From positions 186,001 to 250,000 of the forward strand of contig JBMDXK010000018.1 in assembly GCA_048594375.1 (NCBI GenBank): a stretch of 64,000 nucleotides of DNA. Reading direction: 5' to 3'. Below, one piece after another: positions 43,323 to 53,240 of this stretch. A program made the translations under genes and the position numbers. Numbering within the stretch: the first letter of the stretch is position 1; the number at the start of each line of letters is the position of its first letter. Source of the DNA: JBMDXK01 sp048594375. Lineage in GTDB: Bacteria > Pseudomonadota > Alphaproteobacteria > Rhizobiales > Methylopilaceae. Under the pieces are notes generated by a model. It was not told where the DNA came from. It was given only the letters and a program-made list of their open reading frames with translations, and did not search any database.

Positions 43323-46300
43323 GTTACGAATACTCCGAAGATGGGCTGGTAGAAGCCGCAACGCAGGAAGTGCTGGAGGCCTTGGGCTGGAAAGTTGCCT
43401 ATGCGTGGAAGAAAGAAAGTTTCGGCGATGATGGGCTGCTGGGGCGTGCGAACAAATCGGAAGTGATTCTGAAGCGCCACCTTCGCGCTGCTCTGCAAAA
43501 GCTAAATTCCAACCTGCCAGATGTGGCATATACCCACGCCATCGACCAGATCACCGAAAAAGCCGCTGATAAAACCCTTGGGCAGATCAACAAAGAAAAG
43601 CACGCGCTGCTCACCAAAGGCGTGCAGGTGACGTTCCGCAATGCGAAGGGTGAAATGGAATCCAAGCGCCTGCGCGTGTTTGATTTTGAAAAACCACTGG
43701 AGAATGAATTTCTCGCCGTGCGTCAGTTTGAGGTGGTGGGCGAACTCTATAACCGCCGCCCTGACATGGTAGGGTTCGTGAATGGCATTCCGCTGGTGTT
43801 CTTTGAATTCAAAGCCCACCACACTGACCTTGCGAGCGCCTATAACGACAATCTGCGCGATTACAAAGACACCATCCCCGCCATTTTCCACTGCAACGGG
43901 TTTATCATCCTGAGCAACGGCACGGATGCCAAGCTGGGAACCGTTACCAGCCCTTACAAGTTCTTTCTCGACTGGAAACGTATCGAGGAAGAAGAAGAAG
44001 GTGTGGTGAGCTTAGACACCATACTTCGCGGCACATGCGACCGCGCACGGCTGCTGGATTTATTCGAGAACTTCCTACTGTTTGATGGCGAAGGCGGCGA
44101 TGTGGTCAAGATCATGGCCAAAAACCACCAGTTCATCGGCGTGAATAAGGTTGTGGCGCAAGCACGAAATATTGAAGAACTCAAGGGCAAGCTGGGCGTG
44201 TTCTGGCATACCCAAGGTTCGGGCAAGTCCTATTCGATGGTGTTTCTGTGCCAGAAAATCCACCGCAAGTTCGGCGGTTCTCACACCTTCCTGATCGTTG
44301 TTGACCGTACGGAGCTTGAAAACCAGCTCTATGACACTTTCACCGGCTGCGGTGCAGTGACGGAAGAAAACATCCGCGCCAAGAGCCGCGATGATTTGCG
44401 CCGATTGCTATCCGAGAACCACCGCTATGTGTTCACGCTGATTCATAAGTTTTCCATCGACCCTAAACTGGAAAGCGAATATCCGCTGATTACCGACCGC
44501 AGCAATATCATCGTGATTTCGGATGAAGCCCACCGCACGCAAGGCGGAAAATTCGCGCAGAACATGCGCTTTCATGGCATCCCCAACGCTTCTTACCTCG
44601 GTTTCACCGGCACGCCGATCATCAAGGAAGAATTGGAACTGACCAAGAATATCTTTGGGGAATATGTTTCCGTGTACGACTTCAAACGGGCGATTGAGGA
44701 CGGGGCAACACTGCCGCTGCGCTATCTGAACCGTGGGGAGAAGCTGGGTATTGAAAATCCGCAGCTGGATGAACGTATGGCCGAAATCATCGAGAGTGAA
44801 GACCTCAAAGATGACCAACGCGCCAAGTTGCAACGCGAATTTGCGAGGGACTATCCCATCCTGACATCTGAAGCGCGGCTGGATGCGATTGCCAAGGATT
44901 TAGTTTGGCATTTCAACGAGCGTGGCTATCAGGGCAAAGCGATGTTCGTTGCGCTGGATAAGCCAACCGCTGTGCGGATGTATGATCTGGTGATGAAACA
45001 TTGGCCGGACTATGTAGCCGAACTGAAAAAGCGCATTGTACAGTGCCAAGACCAGCAGGAAGAATTGAAGCTCCGCCACCACCTGAAGCGCGTGGAAGAA
45101 ACCGAAGTATGCGTGGTGGTGAGCAGCGAGCAGAACGAAGTAGCCAAATTCCGCGCTATGGGGCTGGAGATTGAGCCGCACCGCAAGAAAATGGTCGAGC
45201 GCGATCTGGAAACGGAATTCAAGGATGACGATAATCCGTTCCGCCTTGCTATTGTGTGTGCCATGTGGATCACCGGCTTCGATGCCCCGTGCGTTTCTAC
45301 TGTGTATCTCGATAAGCCGATCAAAGGTCACACGCTGATGCAGACCATCGCCCGTGCAAACAGGGTGTATGATGACGAAAAAGAGAATGGCCTGATTGTT
45401 GATTACGGCAATGTGTACCGCAAACTGGAAGAAGCCTATGCCGTTTATGGTGAGGGCGAGAATAAAGGCGGGAAGAACACTGGTGGAGATGATAGCGACG
45501 CGCCGATAAGCCCTGCGGAAAGGCTGGAAGGCTTGGCGGTGGAATTAGCCGCTTCTGTCGGCGCTGTAAGACTGTGCTTGCTTGACTTAGAATTTGAACT
45601 GGATCGGCTAGTTAACGCACCAAGCCATATGGAAAAGCTGGGGCTTATCCAAAAAGCGATGAACTGCGTCTGTCTAAATGAAAAAACGCGCACCGAGTTT
45701 GAATTCTCTGCGCGTGACGTATTCCGCAAATACAAAGCCCTTTATCCCGAAGAGCAGATTAAACCCTTCATCAAAGAGCACAATGCGATTGAAGCCATCT
45801 ATGAACAGCTGAACCAGAAGGTCAAAAGGGCTGATATTACCGCTGTGATCCGCCGCCTCCAGCAGGAAGTGGATATGAGCATTACGGTAGAAGGCTCATC
45901 CGGCAGCGATGATGATTTTATGGATTTGAGCAAGCTCGACTTCGGCAAGCTACGTCAGGCTTTCCAGAAATCGAACAATAAAAATCTGGTGGTGTTCGAC
46001 CTTCAGGAAGCTATCGAACGTAAGCTGGAAAAAATGGTACAGCAGAACCCACTGCGGCTGGAATTTTACGAAAAATACAAAGCAATTATTGATGATTATA
46101 ATAACGGGAAAGACCTACAAGCGGTACATAAGGCCTTTGATGAACTTCAGCGCTTTATGCAGGAACTTTCTGAGGAAGAGTCACGCGCCCTTGCCGAAGG
46201 ATTAGATCAGGAAACGCTGGCCATCTTTGATTTGCTGAGAAAGCCATCTCTCTCTGGAAAAGAAGAGGAAGAAGTCAAAAAAGTGGCAATCAAAACGCTT

Positions 46301-46510
46301 TCAATACTCAAAGAAGAAAAGCTAAAGGTCGAACGCTGGCGCGAGAGTACGCAAGTTGCAGCGCAGGTAAAAACAATCATCTTTGATAATCTCCAATGGC
46401 TGCCACAGGAAGCTTATGCCGATGAAGAGGTTAATGAACGCGCAGACCGTGTTTATCAGCACATCTACAGCACCTATTCAGGCTGTGCTTCTAATGTTTG
46501 GGGAGCCTAA
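43319..46510 (+). CDS. hsdR: type I restriction endonuclease subunit HsdR (system 2)
   Basis: A 1063-residue HsdR. The nuclease core has Asp149 (RRPDMVGF) and Glu163/Lys165 (FFEFKAHH). The motor has Walker A with GSGKS at 300-304 and DEAH at 402-405, then HARANRVYDD-like motif VI (QTIARANRVYDDE). A long helical C-terminal region follows. The frame is intact. The primase gene starts 6 nt after its stop, so the RT module is probably read from the same transcript. Confidence 0.95.
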   Translation: MSYEYSEDGLVEAATQEVLEALGWKVAYAWKKESFGDDGLLGRANKSEVILKRHLRAALQKLNSNLPDVAYTHAIDQITEKAADKTLGQINKEKHALLTKGVQVTFRNAKGEMESKRLRVFDFEKPLENEFLAVRQFEVVGELYNRRPDMVGFVNGIPLVFFEFKAHHTDLASAYNDNLRDYKDTIPAIFHCNGFIILSNGTDAKLGTVTSPYKFFLDWKRIEEEEEGVVSLDTILRGTCDRARLLDLFENFLLFDGEGGDVVKIMAKNHQFIGVNKVVAQARNIEELKGKLGVFWHTQGSGKSYSMVFLCQKIHRKFGGSHTFLIVVDRTELENQLYDTFTGCGAVTEENIRAKSRDDLRRLLSENHRYVFTLIHKFSIDPKLESEYPLITDRSNIIVISDEAHRTQGGKFAQNMRFHGIPNASYLGFTGTPIIKEELELTKNIFGEYVSVYDFKRAIEDGATLPLRYLNRGEKLGIENPQLDERMAEIIESEDLKDDQRAKLQREFARDYPILTSEARLDAIAKDLVWHFNERGYQGKAMFVALDKPTAVRMYDLVMKHWPDYVAELKKRIVQCQDQQEELKLRHHLKRVEETEVCVVVSSEQNEVAKFRAMGLEIEPHRKKMVERDLETEFKDDDNPFRLAIVCAMWITGFDAPCVSTVYLDKPIKGHTLMQTIARANRVYDDEKENGLIVDYGNVYRKLEEAYAVYGEGENKGGKNTGGDDSDAPISPAERLEGLAVELAASVGAVRLCLLDLEFELDRLVNAPSHMEKLGLIQKAMNCVCLNEKTRTEFEFSARDVFRKYKALYPEEQIKPFIKEHNAIEAIYEQLNQKVKRADITAVIRRLQQEVDMSITVEGSSGSDDDFMDLSKLDFGKLRQAFQKSNNKNLVVFDLQEAIERKLEKMVQQNPLRLEFYEKYKAIIDDYNNGKDLQAVHKAFDELQRFMQELSEEESRALAEGLDQETLAIFDLLRKPSLSGKEEEEVKKVAIKTLSILKEEKLKVERWRESTQVAAQVKTIIFDNLQWLPQEAYADEEVNERADRVYQHIYSTYSGCASNVWGA

Positions 46511-46515
46511 TTTTT

Positions 46516-47559
46516 ATGAATTTCAAGGAAAGCACAGATACCCTAAACAAAATCCCTATCCAGCAGGTTGCTGGATGGCTTGGGGTGACGCTTCCCAAAG
46601 AAGGCTCTACACGCTGCCCCTTTCCCGACCATGAAGATAAGAACCCATCCTTTGAAATTAAGGCATCAGGAATACGTTGGATTTGCTATGGATGCGGTCG
46701 CAACGGTGGTTCCATAGATTTTGCAAAAGAATACAAAGGATTGGACTTTCTAGCCGCAAAACAATGGCTAGAAGGCCAAAGCTCGAATGGCGGAAGCGCT
46801 ATTAGGGCTGTTAAGCAGAGGGCAAAAAAGAACATTGAAGACTCGAAGAAGCCAGCCGAAGCAAGCAATAGCGGCGAGCATGCAGACGTATATGCTTTTC
46901 TATTAACACTTTGTCCCCTCTTAGAAAGGGGAAAGGATTATCTGGTTTCCAGAGGAATCACGGCACCAACGATGGAGGCGTTCAAGGTGGCGCAAATGCC
47001 CCATCAAAGTATTCTGCCCAAGCTACTAAGCAAATTCGGGTTCGAGCGTATCTATGCCGCCGGACTTTTGACTAAAAAATCAACCGTTGACGATCCGCGT
47101 ATAGTATTTTCATGGAACTCCGTCGTATTTCCTTTTTTGGAAGGCGGTAAGGTTCTTTATCTGCAGTCAAGGGCTTTAGATAGCAACACAAAATACAAGT
47201 GGCAGAACCTCAGTTTTCATCCAAAAAGAATCTACAATGTAGATGCCATAACCCAGGCCTCCAAACGGCCTTTCGCTATATGCGAGGGAGTGATTGATAC
47301 GCTATCGGCCATAGAACTAGGATATTCTGCCGTCGGAATGATGGGCTGGTCAGCAAAATTTTCACCAGACCAGATTCGCGTACTAAGAAAAAAGGAAGTG
47401 GAGATATTGCTTGATTGGGATGATAAAGGCGAAAAAGGAGCGCAGATATTACGCAAAAAACTTAATCAATACGGTGTTGTTTCGATTCGTAAAAAGTTAC
47501 CATGCACAACAGCAACTGATCTGAATGAGTACCTCAAAGAAAAGCGAGGATTAGCATGA
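46516..47559 (+). CDS. DnaG-like primase (CHC2 zinc finger plus TOPRIM)
   Basis: A 347-residue protein. The CHC2-type zinc finger is Cys34-His39...Cys57-Cys60 (RCPFPDHEDKNPSFEI, WICYGCGRNGG). The TOPRIM part has Glu257 (AICEGVIDTLSA) and Asp300/Asp302 (LLDWDDKG). It is shorter than DnaG and lacks the DnaB-interaction domain. The start is ATG 46516, 10 nt after GGGGAG; it overlaps the RT by 4 nt. Being joined to a reverse transcriptase, it may supply RNA primers or act on the RT's product; this is inference. Confidence 0.85.
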   Translation: MNFKESTDTLNKIPIQQVAGWLGVTLPKEGSTRCPFPDHEDKNPSFEIKASGIRWICYGCGRNGGSIDFAKEYKGLDFLAAKQWLEGQSSNGGSAIRAVKQRAKKNIEDSKKPAEASNSGEHADVYAFLLTLCPLLERGKDYLVSRGITAPTMEAFKVAQMPHQSILPKLLSKFGFERIYAAGLLTKKSTVDDPRIVFSWNSVVFPFLEGGKVLYLQSRALDSNTKYKWQNLSFHPKRIYNVDAITQASKRPFAICEGVIDTLSAIELGYSAVGMMGWSAKFSPDQIRVLRKKEVEILLDWDDKGEKGAQILRKKLNQYGVVSIRKKLPCTTATDLNEYLKEKRGLA

Positions 47560-50500
47560 CGTCAGGTCAACCTTTAACGCCGTATGAGCGATTACTTCTT
47601 CCGGAAAATCTTTATTACGCATGGCAAAAAGCCAAGCGACTTTACCATATGTCGGATGGGTATATCGACCGAGGTGAGCTACTTGAGTTTGAGCTGGATT
47701 TAGAAAACCGCTTACAGAACATTGAGCGGCAATTCACAAAAGGCAAATATGAGCTGCAGCCTATTCGACCTGTTCCTCGTCCCAAGAAACTTAAAGGGGA
47801 TGAATGTGTTCACCGACAATACTACCAAATTGCAGTTGATGACCAAGTCGCGTGGATAGCTATAGTAAACGCGCTTGGTCCAGAACTGGACGACCAAATG
47901 CCAGCATGGAGCTATGGCAACAGATTGTACCGTCCAGCGTGGTACGAAGAGGAACAGAAAGAGTCCAAATTAGAGATAGGTCCTTATCGACACTCTAGCG
48001 GCCACCTTTATAAAAAGTTTCAGCATAGCTGGCCAAGATTTAGGCATGATATATCACTGACATCAAAGGCAATGGTTCGCCCTCTCAAGAAGGAGGATCA
48101 GTCAGAGCAGGACAAAAAGAATTTGGAATCAGCCACTAAACAGGGTTTAGTATACTTATCACAAAAAGAAGATTTTTGGAAAGATAGTAGGAACCAAAAT
48201 AATAGTGATCTCTATTGCGCTTCCATAGATCTAAAGCAATTTTACCCGAACATTAAGTCTAAAAGCATTTTATCGGGGCTCCTTCAAGTGCAGCATTCCT
48301 GTGATTCGCAAGGAAAGCTAGAGACCCTGTTGAAGGGAATGCTTAGATTCACTTTGGATAGAAGCGATATTTCCCCCTCTGTTCTTAAGAACGTAGAGCC
48401 TGATTTTGATGAAAAAAAAGTCAAAGGACTTCCAACCGGATTATTTGCGGCTGGATTTCTTGCGAATGCAGCGATGCTAAAAGTTGATAAATTAGTAGAT
48501 GAAAAAATAAAGACTGATAAAAATATTGCTCACTTCAGATTTGTAGATGATCACACAATCATAGCATATGATTTTGAAAAATTAGGTGTTTGGATTGAAT
48601 GGTATAAGCAGTTAGTAAAGGAACAGCTCGGGATTCCCTTGAATGAAGATAAATACGACCCCGAAAGCTTATCAATTTACCTACGCACACTTAATAACAA
48701 GAAAGTAAAACCAAAGACACGAAGAGAGAGGCAGTCGATAGCCCAGATAGACTGCAAAATAGATGGTGATAACCCTACTAAGCTGCTGACAAAAACTCTG
48801 GAGAAGGTTTCAATAATCGCTGGCCAGAATGCCAATGTTTTGGACGACAACGATCTCACAGACCGTTTGAAAGATTTGGAATGGTTACTTCTTGCAGATA
48901 TTCCTGAGAGAGAAATACGTCCCGACACCCGTGCTGCGTTTGCGGCTGGGCAAATAGCAATGCTCGCTCCCATGCTTATTCAAGAAGCAGATGGAATCGT
49001 AGATACGCATAGAGAAATTGTCCAGATAAAGAACGAGCTTCAGCTTCTAATACTTAGGAAGCAGCCTAAGGAAAATGAGAAAAAGATAAGCACTTTAGAA
49101 GAGAAGCTTGCGATCAAAGAAAAAGAATTTTCTAAGCAAAAAGAGAACCTACAGAATAAAGAAAATGGGCATCTTACACGTTGTTTCAACCTTCTTATTC
49201 ATGCAATGAAAGAGCATCCGGGTAAGGCTCGTCTTTTCTTTCGTCTGCACCAATACTGCCTTTTAACAGGTCATAGAGGATTGAAAGAAATTGCAAAATG
49301 GATTGATGGGCTAAGGACACAATCTGCGCCCGTATGGGCTGACTACTATGCTAGTCTAACACTTCAAATTCTGGCGCAAAATATCTTAAAGGCATTGCGA
49401 GTTCTAGCAACTCCATCCAGTTTACGCTCGGATCGAGAGGCAGCAATTAACCACCTTGAAGATATTTCCATTAATCACAAACTTTTTACCACAAGTAATG
49501 AAAATGACTCGTGGTTCCATAAAATTGCGCGACGTGAATATGCGGCATCTGTTGCTATAGCCACTGAGTACTTGAAGCAGAGGAGTGACTTGCAAAAGCT
49601 ATCATCTCAATTTGCAGCATATAGCGCACCTGTTTTGGGAGAGAGTTCGTCGGCTTGGCTTGAGAAGACAGGATATAGTGCAGGCAATTGGGCATACCTT
49701 GCAGAAAGCTATCTTCGGGCAGATTCAAGCTCGTCATCGTTGTGGGAAGTATTTGTGGGTAGTTTCGATTATGCAAGATTATCTGACCAACGCGCTATTC
49801 GCCTCTACCCAGATAAATTCCCTCAAAAGGCTTGGGAGCATTTGATAAGCTCAGCGCCTACCGTAAAGGAGGATGACTCCGGCTGGATTTATCAGATTCT
49901 GGAAACCAAAAAGGATTGGGCGCTTCAAGCTAAAGCAACCAACATTGCACCGTTTATAAGAGCGGCATCAATTTCTGAAAATCATAATGCAGGCTACATC
50001 ACGCTTTATGAGTGGACTGATTTTGCTATGGATTGCTCTGTTTTTGATCCTAGAAGAAGTGAATGGACAGCACTGGAGATAATCAAAAAGATTATTCAGT
50101 TAAAGGAGCATGAAATTGGGTTGCCCAGCATTTTATTAGAGCGCTTGCATCCGTGCAATATTTTGTTGCCGGAATTATGGAAGAACGAAGACAGCTTCTT
50201 GGTTCAAGGGAAAGACGTAAGACCATGCCCAACTTGGGAAACATGGCGTAAGATAACGAGCGAAGGAAATATAAAACTTATTAATCAAGAAGACCTTTTA
50301 CATGACTATCGCTATTATTATCCAAAAGAAGACAGTGAGGAAAGGATAAGGCGAGAAGGTAAATTTTCTGCGATTGGAAGATTGCTACTTGGTATATTGA
50401 CCGGAAATTATAACCCGCCTGTTGCTTGGAACATAAGAGGCAATGAGAAAGCAATTAGTATTCCTCGTTCGAGGATATTTCGTGAGTTGGCAATCTCGTC

Positions 50501-50801
50501 ACGAACACTTCTAATTATAGAAGCCTGCATAGACCCACGTAGCGCAGAAAGTAGAGTAATTCCAACTATCCCTGAATTTTTTGGAGAACCTGAAGGTTAT
50601 CATGCTAATGACACGCAGTATGATCCACCATTTATCATCAACATCGATAATCTTATTCCAGAAATAGAAAAAGCTCAGGAAATACTGAAAGATAATCAGC
50701 TATCCGTGTCTAGGCACCAACCACGGCAACTAATCCCATTCAGGGTTATTGATTTTGCCGTTTCTGCAAACGAAGATTCAGAGGAGGATTTAGATGCTTA
50801 A
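47556..50801 (+). CDS. reverse transcriptase of the UG/DRT type
   Basis: A 1081-residue protein with an RT palm in residues about 50-400: RT-A SIDLKQFYPNIKSK (Asp225), RT-B GLPTGLFAAGFLANAAM (291-307) and the catalytic FVDD at 329-332. It has no maturase, endonuclease or thumb X domain of group II introns and no retron-like compact size. After the palm a coiled coil (about 490-540) and a long helical alpha-repeat region reach the C-terminus, as in UG or DRT defence RTs. Genes either side overlap it: primase by 4 nt, nitrilase by 8 nt. Confidence 0.85.
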   Translation: MTSGQPLTPYERLLLPENLYYAWQKAKRLYHMSDGYIDRGELLEFELDLENRLQNIERQFTKGKYELQPIRPVPRPKKLKGDECVHRQYYQIAVDDQVAWIAIVNALGPELDDQMPAWSYGNRLYRPAWYEEEQKESKLEIGPYRHSSGHLYKKFQHSWPRFRHDISLTSKAMVRPLKKEDQSEQDKKNLESATKQGLVYLSQKEDFWKDSRNQNNSDLYCASIDLKQFYPNIKSKSILSGLLQVQHSCDSQGKLETLLKGMLRFTLDRSDISPSVLKNVEPDFDEKKVKGLPTGLFAAGFLANAAMLKVDKLVDEKIKTDKNIAHFRFVDDHTIIAYDFEKLGVWIEWYKQLVKEQLGIPLNEDKYDPESLSIYLRTLNNKKVKPKTRRERQSIAQIDCKIDGDNPTKLLTKTLEKVSIIAGQNANVLDDNDLTDRLKDLEWLLLADIPEREIRPDTRAAFAAGQIAMLAPMLIQEADGIVDTHREIVQIKNELQLLILRKQPKENEKKISTLEEKLAIKEKEFSKQKENLQNKENGHLTRCFNLLIHAMKEHPGKARLFFRLHQYCLLTGHRGLKEIAKWIDGLRTQSAPVWADYYASLTLQILAQNILKALRVLATPSSLRSDREAAINHLEDISINHKLFTTSNENDSWFHKIARREYAASVAIATEYLKQRSDLQKLSSQFAAYSAPVLGESSSAWLEKTGYSAGNWAYLAESYLRADSSSSSLWEVFVGSFDYARLSDQRAIRLYPDKFPQKAWEHLISSAPTVKEDDSGWIYQILETKKDWALQAKATNIAPFIRAASISENHNAGYITLYEWTDFAMDCSVFDPRRSEWTALEIIKKIIQLKEHEIGLPSILLERLHPCNILLPELWKNEDSFLVQGKDVRPCPTWETWRKITSEGNIKLINQEDLLHDYRYYYPKEDSEERIRREGKFSAIGRLLLGILTGNYNPPVAWNIRGNEKAISIPRSRIFRELAISSRTLLIIEACIDPRSAESRVIPTIPEFFGEPEGYHANDTQYDPPFIINIDNLIPEIEKAQEILKDNQLSVSRHQPRQLIPFRVIDFAVSANEDSEEDLDA

Positions 50802-51705
50802 AGAAACATTGCATGTTGGAATAATACAAACCTCCTTGGATTATGAAGCGGCTTGGAAAGGAGGTGATGACATCGCGTGGAATGATACCGTACGCATGTC
50901 AGGATTTGAAGAAAAACGGGCAAAGAAAGAAATTCGTCACTACCTCGCATCGCTGCATGCCTTGGAGAAAAAACCAGACATTGTTTTGTTGCCCGAATTA
51001 TCCGTTCCTCTTGGATATGAAAATAAACTCAAGCGCTCTGCTGAAGCAATGGAGTCCATTATTATTGCTGGACTTGATTACAAGATAGAGGGCATGGATC
51101 CCAAAATAGTTTCAAATGAAGCCATAGTAATTGTTCCCAGAAGGATTAGAGGGAAGAAAATTGCTCGCCGGACAGAAATCAGGCGGGTTGGAAAAACTTA
51201 TTCTGCCCCTGAAGAAAAGAATAAGCTGGATACTTTGGGCGTGAAATTTAAGTCGCACCCGACTGTCTGGTTATTTGATAGTCCTGACCTTGGAACATTC
51301 GGTGTCGCCGTATGCTACGACTTCATGGATTTAGATCGCATTGTTCTGTATCCAAATAAAATACAGACGCTTTTTGTACTCGCTTACAACAAAGACATCA
51401 CCTCCTTTGATCACATAGCACAGTCAATATGTCGCACTGTTTTCTGTAATGTAGTCATTTGCAACTGCGGATACTATGGCGGTTCATTTGCTGTCAGCCC
51501 CTATCGTGAATCTTACAAACGAACAGTGTATCAGCACTCCGGTGCAAAACTAACCAATGCACAAGTTTTTGAACTCCCGCTTGCTTCTCTTAAAAATCAT
51601 CAAGATAGAACTGAGCCGTCGAAAGATTTCAAAAACCTGCCTCCGGGCTTTCCGCCCGCACAACCTCTAACAGTTAAGAATCAAATAATTGAGGGGGCAA
51701 AATAG
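50794..51705 (+). CDS. nitrilase/C-N hydrolase superfamily protein linked to the RT
   Basis: A 303-residue C-N hydrolase. The Glu-Lys-Cys triad is visible: Glu68 in IVLLPELSVP, Lys134 in RVGKTYSAP as the likely lysine, and Cys174 in GVAVCYDFMD. A nitrilase domain is known fused to RTs of one DRT group (UG1/DRT1); here it is a separate gene overlapping the RT by 8 nt. The natural substrate is unknown. It ends 8 nt before the exonuclease start. Confidence 0.85.
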   Translation: MLKETLHVGIIQTSLDYEAAWKGGDDIAWNDTVRMSGFEEKRAKKEIRHYLASLHALEKKPDIVLLPELSVPLGYENKLKRSAEAMESIIIAGLDYKIEGMDPKIVSNEAIVIVPRRIRGKKIARRTEIRRVGKTYSAPEEKNKLDTLGVKFKSHPTVWLFDSPDLGTFGVAVCYDFMDLDRIVLYPNKIQTLFVLAYNKDITSFDHIAQSICRTVFCNVVICNCGYYGGSFAVSPYRESYKRTVYQHSGAKLTNAQVFELPLASLKNHQDRTEPSKDFKNLPPGFPPAQPLTVKNQIIEGAK

Positions 51706-51712
51706 GTACGTG

Positions 51713-53089
51713 ATGTTTATATTTTACGATACAGAAACCACGGGAATTAATACTGCATTCGATCAGATATTGCAGTTTGCAGCTATTCTTACTAATGAGC
51801 AATTTAAGGAGATTGATCGTTTTGAAATAAGATGCCAGCTCTTGCCGTGGGTAGTGCCATCACCAACGGCGATGCTGGTTACCAGAACGCCCGTCAGCGT
51901 ATTGACAGATAAAACGCTTCCGACATTTTTCGGGATGATGTCGGCAATACATAAAAAATTAAGTGCTTGGTCGCCTGCCACCTATATTGGGTACAACTCA
52001 CTGACGTTTGACGAACAATTCTTACATAGGGCTTTATGGCAAACTCTGCATCCGCCGTACATTACAGTAACCAATAACAACAAGCGTTGTGACCTGTTAC
52101 CTATGGTGCGCGTTGCGTCCCATTTCTTCCCGGATTCATTCGTTTGGCCAAGAAACGGGGATGGAAAAGTCACATTAAAACTTGACCGGCTTGCTTCCTT
52201 GAACGGGTTTAATCACGCAAATGCACACGATGCATTAAACGATGTTGAGGCCACCATATTCTTAGCGAAGATGTTGTCAGCGCAACTCCCTGATTTATGG
52301 TCTGCATTGCTAAAACGCTCCTCGAAAACGGATGCAGCTTCAGTCGCTTTATCCGGAGAGCCGATACTTTTATTCGAGAGTTTCAAAGGAAAGTCCGCTG
52401 CATGGTTTGGGCAGAACGTGGAGTGTGACCGCTCAGGAGCGTCTTCTCAGGCCTCAATAGCAAAATTGGGATGGGACTGGCGAGGAATTGGTGCTGGTGG
52501 TATGGCCATAAAAGGAGAGGACGTACAAAAAAACACGCGCCTGATTGCCTTCAATAAGGCTCCAACCGTGTTCACCCAAGTAGAAGCAAAGCAGTTCTTC
52601 GGCTTGGAACCATCGAATGAGGAACAAAGCCAATCCTCATTTCTTAACAGTGATGCTGCCGCATGTGGCGCGATTATCGCTGCAGTAAAAGCTAATGAAA
52701 GGGCTTGGTCTCCGGGGGAAGAACTGGAGCAAAAAATATATGAAGGATTTCCGTCAAAGGAAGACGAAAAACTAGCAATATCCTTTCGCAATGCCCAGCA
52801 GCAAGACCGCGTTAAAATTGCTCGTCAATTTGTAGAGCAAAAATATAGGCAGTTAGCATTAAGGCTACTCTATCTTGAGGAGAAAAATGCTCTGGCAAGC
52901 GATGAGATAGCAGAAATTGAAATGATGATTCGGAACAGGTTTATCTCCGACCCAGATAAAGAACACCTTTGGCGTTCAATAGATGATGCTGTTAAGGAAC
53001 TGACAGAACCTAGAGCGATGGAGTTGGGAACTACAGAACAGCTTGATGAAATCAAGGTCTGGCTCACTAGACAGGCATTGTATGTATAG
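51713..53089 (+). CDS. DEDDh 3'-5' exonuclease, exonuclease I (SbcB)-like
   Basis: A 458-residue exonuclease. The DEDDh set is Asp6 and Glu8 (FYDTETTG), Asp100 (GYNSLTFDEQF), His172 and Asp177 (AHDALNDVEA). Spacing and GYNSLTFDEQFL resemble SbcB exonuclease I, a single-strand 3'-5' DNase. The C-terminal half has no recognised domain. ATG 51713 is the chosen start, with GGGGG about 15 nt and AGG 6 nt upstream; GTG 51710 is close. It is the last gene of the operon beginning at 40499. It may trim the cDNA or the DNA product of the RT. Confidence 0.85.
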   Translation: MFIFYDTETTGINTAFDQILQFAAILTNEQFKEIDRFEIRCQLLPWVVPSPTAMLVTRTPVSVLTDKTLPTFFGMMSAIHKKLSAWSPATYIGYNSLTFDEQFLHRALWQTLHPPYITVTNNNKRCDLLPMVRVASHFFPDSFVWPRNGDGKVTLKLDRLASLNGFNHANAHDALNDVEATIFLAKMLSAQLPDLWSALLKRSSKTDAASVALSGEPILLFESFKGKSAAWFGQNVECDRSGASSQASIAKLGWDWRGIGAGGMAIKGEDVQKNTRLIAFNKAPTVFTQVEAKQFFGLEPSNEEQSQSSFLNSDAAACGAIIAAVKANERAWSPGEELEQKIYEGFPSKEDEKLAISFRNAQQQDRVKIARQFVEQKYRQLALRLLYLEEKNALASDEIAEIEMMIRNRFISDPDKEHLWRSIDDAVKELTEPRAMELGTTEQLDEIKVWLTRQALYV

Positions 53090-53114
53090 ATCGCCCCTCT
53101 CCCGACAGAAGTGA

Positions 53115-53152
53115 TCTGGTAATCCACCCTGGAATTAAGGGGGAATTACCAT
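53115..53152. terminator. palindromic hairpin after the exonuclease gene, shares IS-end motif
   Basis: TGGTAAT...ATTACCA with inner CCCT/AGGG arms forms a 35-nt palindrome 25 nt after the exonuclease stop. Its left half matches the motif beside the IS3 remnant at 13405. It can be a terminator for the long operon, an IS end, or both. Confidence 0.45.
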
Positions 53153-53240
53153 ATCCGGCTCCTGTTTCTGGCAAAATGCCATCTTCAAAAGCCAAAATCT
53201 ACTTATCTAACCTGTTCAAATTCCTCAGACCACTTCTGTA

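Noticed and set aside
47556..50801. Reading the RT as a retron, group II intron or diversity-generating retroelement.
   Set aside because: It is far longer than retron RTs, lacks maturase or endonuclease domains, and no template/variable repeat pair or msr-msd-like hairpin was seen near it.
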